In this document: positions 46,266 to 57,800 of the stretch, in pieces | Layout of the letters: every line of letters begins with the position of its first letter | How positions within the stretch are numbered: the first letter of the stretch is position 1 | Made by a program: the position numbers and the translations under genes | The notes under the pieces: generated by a model | Databases searched by the model: none | Told to the model about the DNA's origin: nothing | What the model saw: the letters and a program-made list of their open reading frames with translations, nothing else | NCBI GenBank assembly: GCA_032433765.1 | Contig: JAVIAB010000159.1 | Coordinates: 3,874,770-3,938,769, forward strand | DNA: 64,000 nucleotides | Source of the DNA: Megaustenia siamemsis | Lineage: Eukaryota; Mollusca; Gastropoda; Stylommatophora; Ariophantidae | Direction: 5' to 3'

Positions 46266-46520
46266 TTTATAAATGATTGTTAAAGATTAAAGACTCAGTT
46301 GTCACTTCATCGGATCTCGTTATTAAGACCCCAGCAAGTATAGTTGAGTTTATAAATGATTGTTCAAAGATGAAAGACTCAGTTGTCGCTTCATTGGATC
46401 TCGTTATCAAGACCCCAGCAAGTATAGTTGAGTTTATAAATGATTGTTCAAAGATTAAAGACTCAGTTGTCACTTCATCGGATCTCGTTATCAAGACCCC
46501 AGCAAGTATAGTTGAGTTTC
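46266..46520 (+). repeat. 84-bp repeat, three copies
   Basis: GAGTTTATAAATGATTGTTC through CCCCAGCAAGTATAGTT in three units of 84 bp. As 84 is a multiple of 3, frames are open on both strands (28-residue period), but there is no recognised protein. 46521-47392 holds nothing I can name. Confidence 0.88.
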
Positions 46521-47392
46521 GTTTTCAATGAACGATGTGGTTGCGGGACAGCTGCAAGCTTAACGGGTCTCAAAAAAGCCGTACATATAGTCGTACAGGA
46601 AGTGACAAATAAACATTTTCTGTACAAATAGTCACGCAAATAAACATTTTTCTGTACAGACATATCCCCCAAAAGATAAAGCTAAATATAATCGACATGA
46701 CGTGATGGGGTCAGGTTAGCCTAATTATGATTACTTGATGATGGGAATCTATAAAGTCTCATTTTTGTAAACAAAAACCTGAGTGCAACTCATGTAATTC
46801 TCCGTCGCGACCACCTCAACATCCCCGCGCTATCCACGACTTTACTTTATTTGTTTGTGATACACTATTGGTAGCTATCAGATTTCGTTTCTTTACACCG
46901 AAATAATTTACGATTTCTCACTTTTCCCCCCAATATTTCATGTCTTATCATTGTTGTGTATGTTCCTTTTAATTGTGGACGAAAAGCCGACACTAATGTG
47001 CCCATTACAACGTGATTGCGTGTGTATTCCTGTTATCTAAGTTACAGCACATCTGCTCCAGACAGGATAACCTAGACGATTTTGAAGCAGCATCTTGCGT
47101 GGAAGTGGGTTGAGCTATTGCCAGATTACCAAATGTACGCAAAAAAAAACTAATTTTTCCACGCGAAGCATACCGGAATTGGCCAAATAGAAGTGTCACG
47201 CTATCAAAATATACAGACCTAGGTCCAGTTCGTTACTTTTTCATAATTAGACAAAATAACTAATGTTCATGGAAAACCGTAGCAGACCGAGACAATTTAA
47301 CACTTTGTGTAGACGAAGACATTAGTTCGTGTGTTTGAAGGCAAGAGTTCTGCTGTGATTCTCACATCAAGTAATCCGAGTTGTGGTTCTTG

Positions 47393-49152
47393 TGTAATAA
47401 TGCAACTCGTGCGATGTGTCATAATGAAAAGTGAGCGCTCAAACACTAATGCTTGATAATCAACTTCTTATAACCTTGATGATCAACTTGACTGATCAAT
47501 GTCGTGACCGATGAAATGACGATTCATGAACGATCGACTGACCGCTCGTCCCCTTGAGATTGAGATCACTCCTCTTCACCACGAGCCCGAGTACCAGAGG
47601 TGCTTTAGCACGATGAGCGAGGGCTCGTGATGCTGCTTATGGCCGGATTGCTGAATGACGAGTTCCTCGCCACTCTGATGATCTGCCCCGTTCTCAAGCT
47701 GCCATGCCAGTCTTTTGGACCGCCATGATTAATGCCTCGTACTTCACGTCATTCTGTTGCGACTCTCCTTGGACCGTTATGATCTATAGTGTAGTACTTC
47801 ACGTTGTAACTTATCAATTCCCCCGCGATTCTCCCAGCTCGTTCACTCACTAGATGGTTGTAACTTTAAAGATGTTTTAATGACTCAACTCAAGTCCTGA
47901 CTACACACAAAACATCTTTATTTGACAAGGCACATGTCCGGATCATGTAAACACATTTCACAAATTAACAGTACATATATTCACAGTGATAATTCCCTCC
48001 CTGAACTAACATTAGTGCCACCCTCAGGTGCACTTCTCATGGACTGCTACTTAGCCCAAACTCGGTGGAACTCTCTTGTCGCGTTCCCAACTCTATGTAA
48101 TCTACTTGACTAACAAGTTCAATTGTGTGTCATAGAAGCTAGTCATAAGCTCCCAAGTCTCTGAGGACCCTTCCTTGAAGTTTCCCCATAATGTGTACGA
48201 TCTACACGATCGATAAAAGTCTCTCTTCATGGTAGAAGCTTTGTCATAAGCTTCCTAAACTTTCCCGCCACGACTTCCTCGAAGTCAGCGAGATTATCCA
48301 ACAACGTGTTGATTGCACTGATTCGCAATCAGCTTCTATGCCGAGAAGGTAACGCTAACCTTGACAGCTACAATCACACTTATTCTAAATTCTACATAAG
48401 TCTTGCCCCACGACTTCCTCAAAGTCGGCGAGCGCTGGACACTTAACAAGTTTCCAACAATGTTCTACTGTGTCAATTTCGTTGATGCCCAATCAGTTTC
48501 TTTGCCAGTAAGGTAACCCTAACCTTAACAGTGACAATCCCACTGATTCTATACTCTTCATAAGTCTTGCTCTACGACTCCCTCAGGGTCGGCGAGCGCT
48601 GGACACTTAACAAGTTTCCAACAATGTTCTAGTGTATCAATTTCACTGATTCACAATCAGTTTCAGTGCCGCTAAGGTAACCCTAACCTTAACAGTAACA
48701 ATCACTCCTATTCTATCTTGCCATATCTAACACAACATTTAGTAACTAACAATCACAACTCCTGGAAATAAGATAACTAAACTAATTGGCTGTCGCCCTA
48801 TAGCTGTCTTAACTTTCATCTATTTACAACTCCTTTCTAGTCCACGGTATGCTAACTAGATTTCTCTAGACGTCCGCACTGGACCCGGCTCAAATGCACA
48901 CTGACTTTAAAATCTACGTCTATTCTCAACTCCCCACTTCCCCTGAAAACATCTCACCCATTCACGTTTATTTCGCATTTCTCTATAAAACAGTTCACTC
49001 ACTCACACCTGACCACTTCTGCTTGTCTCCCCTAGATGTTTATTATTTCTCTACTAATATCGTCTGTTTCAATCAACTCTCATCAATACTCTGTTTCTCT
49101 TGTTGCCCCGCTACACACCCGTTTCACACACCCTCACCTATTCCCTGTTTCA
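47393..49152 (-). repeat. 3' LTR
   Basis: 1760 bp. It contains a partial internal repeat of about 177 bp (48240-48720) with ACGACTTCCTC.AAGTCGGCGAG, AACAAGTTTCCAACAATGTT and GTAACCCTAACCTTAACAGT words. Short open frames inside are not conserved genes. Confidence 0.88.
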
Positions 49153-49225
49153 CTGCCTTATATCTTCCGCAAGTTATTTAAACATCTGTAATAACTTCCA
49201 GACTATTATTCCTTACCACTTCTTG

Positions 49226-50132
49226 CTAATTATACCTCCCGTACTTTATTTTATCTCTACACCTACCCACTAAATGCCCTACTTTGCCACATGCATAACA
49301 TCTTCTTGTCTCCCCTACCTCTATTACCTGTCTTCTTTGTCTCATACTTCCTTGTTTACACTCATATTTTATATGTCCTATCTCCCCACATCTATAACAT
49401 GTTCTCTCTTGTATGCTATTCACTATTTGTCTACCTTCTTGTTGCTCCTCCCTTCTCCTAAAATGGTCTACTTCCATCGGACTGTCTTGTCTTTCTATCC
49501 CCCCTTTTTCTCTTTGTTGACTATGTTCTTGAAATCTTCTTACTAACCCTTCTTCTTCAACTGCTATTTCTAATAACTGCGACAATTTCATGTTCTTTTT
49601 CCTTGATAATGTTAACCTTAACCCTTTATCCCTTACTCCCTCTATCAATGTCGCTATCCGTATCTTGTCTACCTGCTCTGACTCAACCCCTTTTCCAAAT
49701 CCTCTTTCCGCCATCTCCCTTATCCTTTCCCCATACTCTTGTACCGTTTCATACCTTTCTTGCCTTACTCTTTAACTCCATTAACGCATGCTGCTCATCC
49801 TGAAATCTCCCATATCTACTTGCTAAATATGACTTAAATTCCTGCCATGGTTCTTCATTTCTATCTTCAACTCTTCTCCTTACACACGCTAGCACTGCCC
49901 CTTGACTTGTGGCCACTGCCAAGTCTTTCCATTCTATTTGATTTAACCTTTTCCTATTACCCCAGAACTCAATTGCTTGTATCCAATTTTCAAACGTTTC
50001 TACTTGTCCCTCAAATATTGGTATTCTACCTGTTAGTTCCTGCATCTGCAAACTACCACTTAATCTTTCAATCACTTCTCCCATCTTTTGCACCGTTTGC
50101 CACATGTACCCTTCCTGAGATATATTCTCCAT
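49226..50132 (-). pseudogene. gag of the LTR element, split by a frameshift
   Basis: The first part (50132-49749, 127 codons) starts MENISQEGYMWQTVQKMGEV and contains FENWIQAIEFWGNRKRLNQI and WQEFKSYLASRYGRFQDE, the retrotransposon gag fold. A one-base frame change near 49765, after LKSKA, leads into the second part: RQERYETVQEYGERIREMAE, LIEGVRDKGLRLTLSRKKNM, then two CCHC knuckles CYRCGEIGHIKYEC and CYACGKVGHLVGRC close to the C-terminus (stop 49226). Gag packages the element RNA into particles. The shift is probably a mutation, but a programmed one cannot be excluded. Confidence 0.85.
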
Positions 50133-50924
50133 TTGTTAATTATCTTTTCCCTCTTTGCATAGGTCTTCCTATTGATACGTTCACTTATATCTCTTTACAA
50201 CATAAAATAATTCAGCATTTTACATAATACCTCATTTGCTCATTATTTCCTTTCTTTGTAGAGGTTTTCTATTGCCATATTAATAATATACCTTTAGCAA
50301 CAATCATTTAAAAAAAAAATTTCATCATTTTATACAATACCTTATTTGCTAATTATTTCCCCCTTTCTTGTAGAGGTTTTTCCTATTGGCATCTTAACAA
50401 TATACATTTACCAACAATACACACACAAAAAATTCATTCTGAATTATTTCCCTTTCCTTGTAGGTGTTTTCTCAATTGGCATATTAACAATATACCTTTG
50501 ACAACCATACAACAAAAATTTCAGCCTTCTACACAATACTCTTACATCTCATGTCAAACTCTTTCAATTGTTTGACTTATCTCACACAACTTATTTCTTT
50601 CTTTCCTGTATTCTAGCCATGTGTGTCTATCAATTTAAATTCTACTCATTTTCCTATTCTACCCCCTTCCTTTAATTCTTCATCCGTTAACTCTATTCTA
50701 TCTACAAAAATGTTCGACACACATGACTCCAATACTTCTTTATCACACTCATTTGTTAGTAATTTGTCTCTTTTTCAATCACTCTTCCACTCACATACTA
50801 TCTTTCAATCAATTTTAATTAACTAATTACTGAATCACATCCTCGATGATCCTTAGAATACTTAAACACATTTTTTCTCTCTTTCTCTCTTTGTGCCTTT
50901 CAGTTGTCTTGTTGCAACCGATCT

Positions 50925-50943
50925 AGCGTTGATCAGCCACCAA
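50925..50943 (-). other. Candidate primer-binding site
   Basis: Directly after the 5' LTR on the minus strand comes TTGGTGGCTGATCAACGC. The TGG near its start would pair with the CCA end of a tRNA. The tRNA was not identified. 50133-50924 is otherwise AT-rich leader with a loosely repeated TATTTGCT.ATTATTTCC motif and no gene. Confidence 0.5.
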
Positions 50944-52704
50944 TGTAATAATGCAAATTGTGCGATGTGTCATAATGAAAAGTGAGCGCTCAAACACTAA
51001 TGCTTGATAATCAACTTCTTATAACCTTGATGATCAACTTGACTGATCAATGTCGTGACCGATGAAATGACGATTCATGAACGATCGACTGACCGCTCGT
51101 CCCCTTGAGACTGAGATCACTCCTTTTCACCACGAGCCCGAGTACCAGAGGTGCTTTAGCACGATGAGCGAGGGCTCGTGATGCTGCTTATGGCCGGATT
51201 GCTGAATGACGAGTTCCTCGCCACTCTGATGATCTGCCCCGTTCTCAAGCTGCCATGCCAGTCTTTTGGACCGCCATGATTGATGCCTCGTACTTCACGT
51301 CATTCTGTTGCGACTCTCCTTGGACCGTTATGATCTATAGTGTAGTACTTCACGTTGTAACTTATCAATTCCCCCGCGATTCTCCCAGCTCGTTCACTCA
51401 CTAGATGGTTGTAACTTTAAAGATGTTTTAATGACTCAACTCAAGTCCTGACTACACACAAAACATCTTTATTTGACAAGGCACATGTCCGGATCATGTA
51501 AACACATTTCACAAATTAACAGTACATATATTCACAGTGATAATTCCCTCCCTGAACTAACATTAGTGCCACCCTCAGGTACACTTCTCATGGACTGCTA
51601 CTTAGCCCAAACTCGGTGGAACTCTCTTGTCGCGTTCCCAACTCTATGTAATCTACTTGACTAACAAGTTCAATTGTGTGTCATAGAAGCTAGTCATAAG
51701 CTCCCAAGTCTCTGAGGACCCTTCCTTGAAGTTTCCCCATAATGTGTACGATCTACACGATCGATAAAAGTCTCTCTTCATGGTAGAAGCTTTGTCATAA
51801 GCTTCCTAAACTTTCCCGCCACGACTTCCTCGAAGTCAGCGAGATTATCCAACAACGTGTTGATTGCACTGATTCGCAATCAGCTTCTATGCCGAGAAGG
51901 TAACGCTAACCTTGACAGCTACAATCACACTTATTCTAAATTCTACATAAGTCTTGCCCCACGACTTCCTCAAAGTCGGCGAGCGCTGGACACTTAACAA
52001 GTTTCCAACAATGTTCTACTGTGTCAATTTCGTTGATGCCCAATCAGTTTCTTTGCCAGTAAGGTAACCCTAACCTTAACAGTGACAATCCCACTGATTC
52101 TATACTCTTCATAAGTCTTGCTCTACGACTCCCTCAGGGTCGGCGAGCGCTGGACACTTAACAAGTTTCCAACAATGTTCTAGTGTATCAATTTCACTGA
52201 TTCACAATCAGTTTCAGTGCCGCTAAGGTAACCCTAACCTTAACAGTAACAATCACTCCTATTCTATCTTGCCATATCTAACACAACATTTAGTAACTAA
52301 CAATCACAACTCCTGGAAATAAGATAACTAAACTAATTGGCTGTCGCCCTATAGCTGTCTTAACTTTCATCTATTTACAACTCCTTTCTAGTCCACGGTA
52401 TGCTAACTAGATTTCTCTAGACGTCCGCACTGGACCCGGCTCAAATGCACACTGACTTTAAAATCTACGTCTATTCTCAACTCCCCACTTCCCCTGAAAA
52501 CATCTCACCCATTCACGTTTATTTCGCATTTCTCTATAAAACAGTTCACTCACTCACACCTGACCACTTCTGCTTGTCTCCCCTAGATGTTTATTATTTC
52601 TCTACTAATATCGTCTGTTTCAATCAACTCTCATCAATATTCTGTTTCTCTTGTTGCCCCGCTACACACCCGTTTCCACACACCCTCACCTATTCCCTGT
52701 TTCA
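50944..52704 (-). repeat. 5' LTR
   Basis: 1761 bp. It differs from the 3' LTR by about seven substitutions and one extra C at about 52676. As transcription runs on the minus strand this copy should hold the promoter. 52709-52880 outside it has no feature. Confidence 0.88.
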
Positions 52705-52879
52705 CTTGCGTTTATTTTACGTTGGAAAAACAAGAGTGAAAATGGCCGAAACAAAAGTCATTGATTACTGATGATTTATAAAGGAAAAAGAAGGGAAACT
52801 CACCGTTGTTGTTATTGATTGATATCGAAGGGTCAGTGGTCTACATCGAGCTGTGACAGGCCACCGACGTGAAGTAACA

Positions 52880-53200
52880 ATATCAAGTAGGCAGGCGGGC
52901 AAGATACACAGGCGGGAAAGATAGGCAGGAGGACAATATAGGCAGGTGGACAAGACAGGCAGGTGGACAATATAGGCAGGAGGACAATATAGGCAGGTGG
53001 ACAAGACAGGCAGGTGGACAATATAGGCAGGCGGACAAGATAGGCCGGCGGACAATATAAGCAGGTGGACAAGATAGGCAGGCGAACAAGATATACAGGC
53101 AGGCAGACAAGATAGGCAGGCGGACAAGAAAGGCAGTCGAACAAGATAGGCAGGCAGACTGATAATATAGATAGTCAATATAGGCAGACAGGCGGTAAAG
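52880..53200 (+). repeat. GGCAGGYGGACAAGATA minisatellite
   Basis: About 17-19-bp units of AGGCAGGTGGACAATATA and AGGCAGGCGGACAAGATA in irregular order. Frames on the minus strand are open but low-complexity. Confidence 0.88.
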
Positions 53201-53229
53201 TTAGGCATGCAGGCGTACAAGACAGGAAG

Positions 53230-54330
53230 ACGGGCGGACAAGATAGGCAGTCAATCTAAGCAGACAGGCGGAAAAGGTAGGCTTGCATGTGGACAAGATA
53301 GGCAGGTAGACGGACAAGATGGGCAGGTTGACGGAAAAGGTAGGCTTGCATGTGGACAAGATAGGCAGGTAGACGGACAAGATGGGCAGGTTGACGGAAA
53401 AGGTAGGCTTGCAGGTGGACAAGATAGGCAGGTAGACGGACAAGATGGGCATGTTGGCGGAAAAGGTAGGCTTGCAGGTGGACAAGATAGGCAGGTAGAC
53501 GGACAAGATAAGCAGACAGACAGACAAGATAAGCAGGCAGACGGACAAGATGGGCAGGTTGGCGGAAAAGGTAGGCTTGCAGGTGGACAAGATAGGCAGG
53601 TAGATGGACAAGATGGGCAGGTTGGCGGAAAAGGTAGGCTTGCAGGTGGACAAGATAGGCAGGTAGATGGACAAGATGGGAAGGTTGGCGGAAAAGGTAG
53701 GCTTGCAGGTGGACAAGATAGGCAGGTAGACGGACAAGATAAGTAGACAGACAGACAAGATAAGCAGGCAGACGGACAAGATGGGCAGGTTGGCGGAAAA
53801 GGTAGGTTTGCTGGTGGACAAGATAGGCAGGTAGATGGACAAGATGGGCAGGTTGACGAAAAAGGTAGGCTTGCAGGTGGACAAGATAGGCAGGTAGACG
53901 GACAAGATAAGCAGAAAGACAGACAAGATAAGCAGGCAGACGGACAAGATGGGCAGGTTGGCGGAAAAGGTAGGCTTGCAGGTGGACAAGATAGGCAGGT
54001 AGACGGACAAGATAAGCAGACAGACAGACAAGATAAGCAGGCAGACGGACAAGATGGGCAGGTTGGCGGAAAAGGTAGGCTTGCAGGTGGACAAGATAGG
54101 CAGGTAGACAGACAAGATAAGCAGACAGACAGACAAGATAAGCAGGCAGACGGACACGATGAGAGGGTTGGCGGAAAAGAAAGGCAGGCAGACGGACAAG
54201 ATAATCAGGCAGGCGGACAAGATAGGCAGGTAGGCGTTCAATATAGGCAGGCAAACGGGCAAGATAGACAGGCAGACGGACACGATAATCAGGCAGGCGG
54301 ACAAAAAAGGCAAGCAGGAAGGAAATATGG
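53230..54330 (+). repeat. 63-bp / ~105-bp higher-order minisatellite
   Basis: A 63-bp unit (GGAAAAGGTAGGCTTGCAGG plus TGGACAAGATAGGCAGGTAG plus ACGGACAAGATGGGCAGGTTGGC in two words) alternates with longer units containing an added AAGCAGACAGACAGACAAGA block. It is built from the same 16-18-bp words as the preceding array. A 379-codon frame on the minus strand (53201-54340) is open because every subunit length keeps frame; it is not a supportable gene. Confidence 0.9.
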
Positions 54331-54432
54331 ACACTGACACTCATAAACTAAGAATCTACTCGGTTGATGACGACACAGAACTGTTTTTTTCTTTTTTAAT
54401 TCTCTCCTTCAAGCCGGCCCGGTCGTCATCTT

Positions 54433-55290
54433 ATCTGTAACACCCTCTTCTCTGTAACACCCTCTTCTATGTAACGCCCTCTTCTCTATAACGCCCTCTT
54501 CTCTGTAACACCCTCTTCTATGTAACACCCTCTTCTCTGTAACGCCCTCTTCTATGTAACGCCCTCTTCTATGTAACGCCCTCTTCTATGTAACACCCTC
54601 TTCTCTGTAACACCCTCTTCTCTGTAACACCCTCTTCTATGTAACACCCTCTTCTCTGTAACACCCTCTTCTATGTAACGCCCTCTTCTCTGTAACGCCC
54701 TCTTCTATGTAAATCATCTTATCTGTAACACCCTCTTCTATGTAACACCCTCTTCTCTGTAACACCCTCTTCTATGTAACACCCTCTTCTCTGTAACACC
54801 CTCTTCTATGTAACGCCCTCTTCTCTGTAACGCCCTCTTCTATGTAACATCATCTTCTATGTAACACCCTCTTCTCTGTAACGCCCTCTTCTATGTAACA
54901 TCATCTTCTATGTAACACCCTCTTCTATGTAACACCCTCTTCTCTGTAAAACCCTCTTCTATGTAACACCCTCTTCTCTGTAACACCCTCTTCTATGTAA
55001 CGCCCTCTTCTATGTAACGCCTTCTTCTATATAACGCCCTCTTCTCTGTAACGCCCTCTTCTATGTAACATCATCTTCTATGTAACACCCTCTTCTCTGT
55101 AACGCCCTCTTCTATGTAACATCATCTTCTATGTAACACCCTCTTCTAAGTAACACCCTCTTCTATGTAACACCCTCTTCTATGTAACACCCTCTTCTTT
55201 GTAACACCCTCTTCTATGTAACGCCCTCTTCTATGTAACGCCTTCTTCTATGTAACGCCCTCTTCTCTGTAACACCATCTTCTCTGTAAC
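54433..55290 (+). repeat. 17-bp minisatellite
   Basis: About 50 units of GTAACACCCTCTTCTAT, with CAC/CGC and TAT/TCT variants and occasional ATCATCTTCTAT units that recur about every 5-8 units. 55291-55540 has no feature. Confidence 0.93.
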
Positions 55291-55539
55291 GCCATATTCT
55301 TGAGAAACACGTGGTCGATCATAGGCTGTCTCCGCTGATCTTCTACTGGCTCTGTAATTAAAGCTGCATTGATGTGAAATCACTAAAGCACTCACAAATG
55401 CTAATTCTAAGAATGACTTATTCTATGAGGATGTAACCTCCGTCGGTCATAATTATCTATGGATTTTGCTGCTTCCCTGGGAAATGTTATTTCTTATTTT
55501 CTGTTACCGTGTAATCTCTTTTTTTATGAATCTGTCAGC

Positions 55540-56640
55540 TTCTTGTTTGCTTGCTTGCTTGCGTTCGCCCGATGACTGAAGGAGTGTACCTCGTCATCAT
55601 CTGCCCTTTAAAGGACGTTAATGTAGACGTATCTGCGTTGTGTTGTAGTTTACAGTATAACTGTGATATTTGCGCCTTTCGGCCCAACACATCCGACTTC
55701 AGCATGATATATTTGAGTACCGGGTTGTCTTCCCTCTTCTTCCCTACTCGTTTGGCCAGACTAAACAGGTTAGTCTGTTACTAGAGGCACCACGGAGAGG
55801 TGGAGCATGGTCTGGATGGTTCAGGTTCACCGATTATGGCGCAATCCATCAGCTCTGGGTCTCTGGAAACTTCGAGCTATGGTGCTGTGAGGCGCGCGGA
55901 GTGTTGTTTGAGTTGGAGCTTTAGAGTGTTTCCAAAGACGGTGGTCTATCTCTTCCCAGACTGTATGCTTCATGTTGTGAGTCTTCACGTCACGTTTACA
56001 CATGTCTATAAATAGAAGTTTTGGGCGTCTCTCTAGTTCTTTTGTCACCTGCTTGTTATCCATAAAGTATATCTTCTGGTATGCGCCCATCTTTCATACG
56101 GTGTAAGTGGACAGCGTAATCGACGTTGTTTGAGCAGAATGTTGGGAGGCCTGTGCAAGTGAGGACCTCCACGCTTGTCACCTTGCAGGTCATTGTTGAT
56201 TATGGATGTCTTTCTGGCGTCGTTTGTGTCGAGCAAATTGCCAGATAGGCCCGCTTGCATGGCGCGGACGTTCCAGCAACCCAAACGTTGGTTAAGTTTC
56301 TTGGTTGTATATTTTTCTTGCAGGGCAGGTGTAGATGGTAACAGATATTCCGATTTCTTACGCTAAATTATGATGTCGTATAACGGGGAACAGATGGCTG
56401 TGTTCACTTTCTGTGCGGTGTCGCCTTTTGTCTTTTGGCGCGTGCTGAGGCTGCTCTGATGGGGACTGCAGCTACCTTTCTTTTTTTTCGGAGATGAGAT
56501 ATTCATTCGGATGATTCCACTGGCACGGGCGATTGTACAATTATGGATTTTAATTCGTTTTCTGTAATATCGGGGCCATTCATAAACATAACCATAATAG
56601 TCTGCCTTTCGGGTTTTCCCTAATAACCATACACCCAAAG
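55540..56640 (-). mobile_element. Internally deleted CFDP2-like LINE
   Basis: Minus strand order: a leader with KRIKIHNCTIARASGIIRMN, endonuclease start LGCWNVRAMQAGLSGNLLDT and NDARKTSIINNDLQ, then an abrupt join near 56190 to the C-terminal region (AVHLHRMKDGRIPEDILYG in one frame, FIDMCKRDVKTHNMKHTVWE in the next). The rest of the endonuclease and the entire RT are missing. The 3' end has a GCAA tail (55545-55560). It could only have moved with help from a complete relative, or the deletion came later. Confidence 0.7.
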
Positions 56641-56899
56641 GGGAAAGCCGTGACGAGATAGCACCTTGGTGGCTGGAGGCTGCCCAGTTTTGAGCACGCG
56701 GCAGCTATCTGATGAAGCCGATATACTTCTCCTACTGTCGGAAGCAGCCCTAGGCAAAATGTACAAAATATGTCTTATAAACTTATAACCAGTAAAATCT
56801 CCTTCCCGTGTTGTGTCGTCACCAAATGGCGCAGGTGTAGTGTCTTCTTCAGGAAGCGAGCTTGGGCAGAAAAAGAAAGAGACAAGTTGTTGATCATGC

Positions 56900-57800
56900 A
56901 ACATGTTTCTTCTCTCCATGCAGCTGAGCCCATGCAACATGTTTGTTCTCTCCATGCAGCTGAGCCCATGCAACATGTTTCTTCTCTCCATGCAGCTGAG
57001 CCCATGCAACATGTTTCTTCTCTCCATGCAGCTGAGCCCATGCAACATGTTTCTTCTCTCCATGCAGCTGAGCCCATGCAACATGTTTCTTCTCTCCATG
57101 CAGCTGAGCCCATGCAACATGTTTCTTCTCTCCATGCAGCTGAGCCCATGCAACATGTTTCTTCTCTCCATGCAGCTGAGCCCATGCAACATGTTTCTTC
57201 TCTCCATGCAGCTGAGCCCATGCAACATGTTTCTTCTCTCCATGCAGCTGAGCCCATGCAACATGTTTCTTCTCTCCATGCAGCTGAGCCCATGCAACAT
57301 GTTTCTTCTCTCCATGCAGCTGAGCCCATGCAACATGTTTCTTCTCTCCATGCAGCTGAGCCCATGCAACATGTTTCTTCTCTCCATGCAGCTGAGCCCA
57401 TGCAACATGTTTCTTCTCTCCATGCAGCTGAGCCCATGCAACATGTTTCTTCTCTCCATGCAGCTGAGCCCATGCAACATGTTTCTTCTCTCCATGCAGC
57501 TGAGCCCATGCAACATGTTTCTTCTCTCCATGCAGCTGAGCCCATGCAACATGTTTCTTCTCTCCATGCAGCTGAGCCCATGCAACATGTTTCTTCTCTC
57601 CATGCAGCTGAGCCCATGCAACATGTTTCTTCTCTCCATGCAGCTGAGCCCATGCAACATGTTTCTTCTCTCCATGCAGCTGAGCCCATGCAACATGTTT
57701 CTTCTCTCCATGCAGCTGAGCCCATGCAACATGTTTCTTCTCTCCATGCAGCTGAGCCCATGCAACATGTTTCTTCTCTCCATGCAGCTGAACCCATGCA
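56900..57800 (+). repeat. 36-bp satellite, uniform block
   Basis: About 25 almost identical units of ATGCAACATGTTTCTTCTCT plus CCATGCAGCTGAGCCC. As 36 is a multiple of 3, four frames stay open for 300-400 codons (e.g. a 12-residue MQHVSSLHAAEP repeat). Only one or two point differences occur in 900 bp, so the block is very young. 56641-56899 is unique sequence. Confidence 0.95.

Larger units (their letters stand above)
47393..52704 (-). mobile_element. Non-autonomous LTR retrotransposon with gag only
   Basis: Two direct repeats (47393-49152 and 50944-52704) frame a 1.79-kb interior. Read on the minus strand each LTR begins TGAAACAGGG and ends ATTATTACA, giving TG...CA ends. CTTG flanks the whole element (47389-47392, 52705-52708). 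The interior encodes a gag with two zinc knuckles on the minus strand and no protease, RT, RNase H or integrase. It resembles the gag-only type of non-autonomous LTR elements described in plants, here in an animal genome. About eight differences in 1.76 kb between LTRs indicate a recent insertion. It probably belongs to Ty3/Gypsy (inference from the gag). Confidence 0.88.

Noticed and set aside
48660..48700. Telomere-like CCCTAACC word repeated in the LTRs
   Set aside because: Single occurrences in a 177-bp unit, not a telomeric array.
49274..50227. Plus-strand frames over the gag region
   Set aside because: Antisense shadows of the zinc-knuckle gag.
53201..54340. 379-codon open frame on the minus strand (Leu/Ser-rich)
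   Set aside because: It is translation of the 63-bp/105-bp minisatellite. Other frames are equally open and it has no non-repeat domain.
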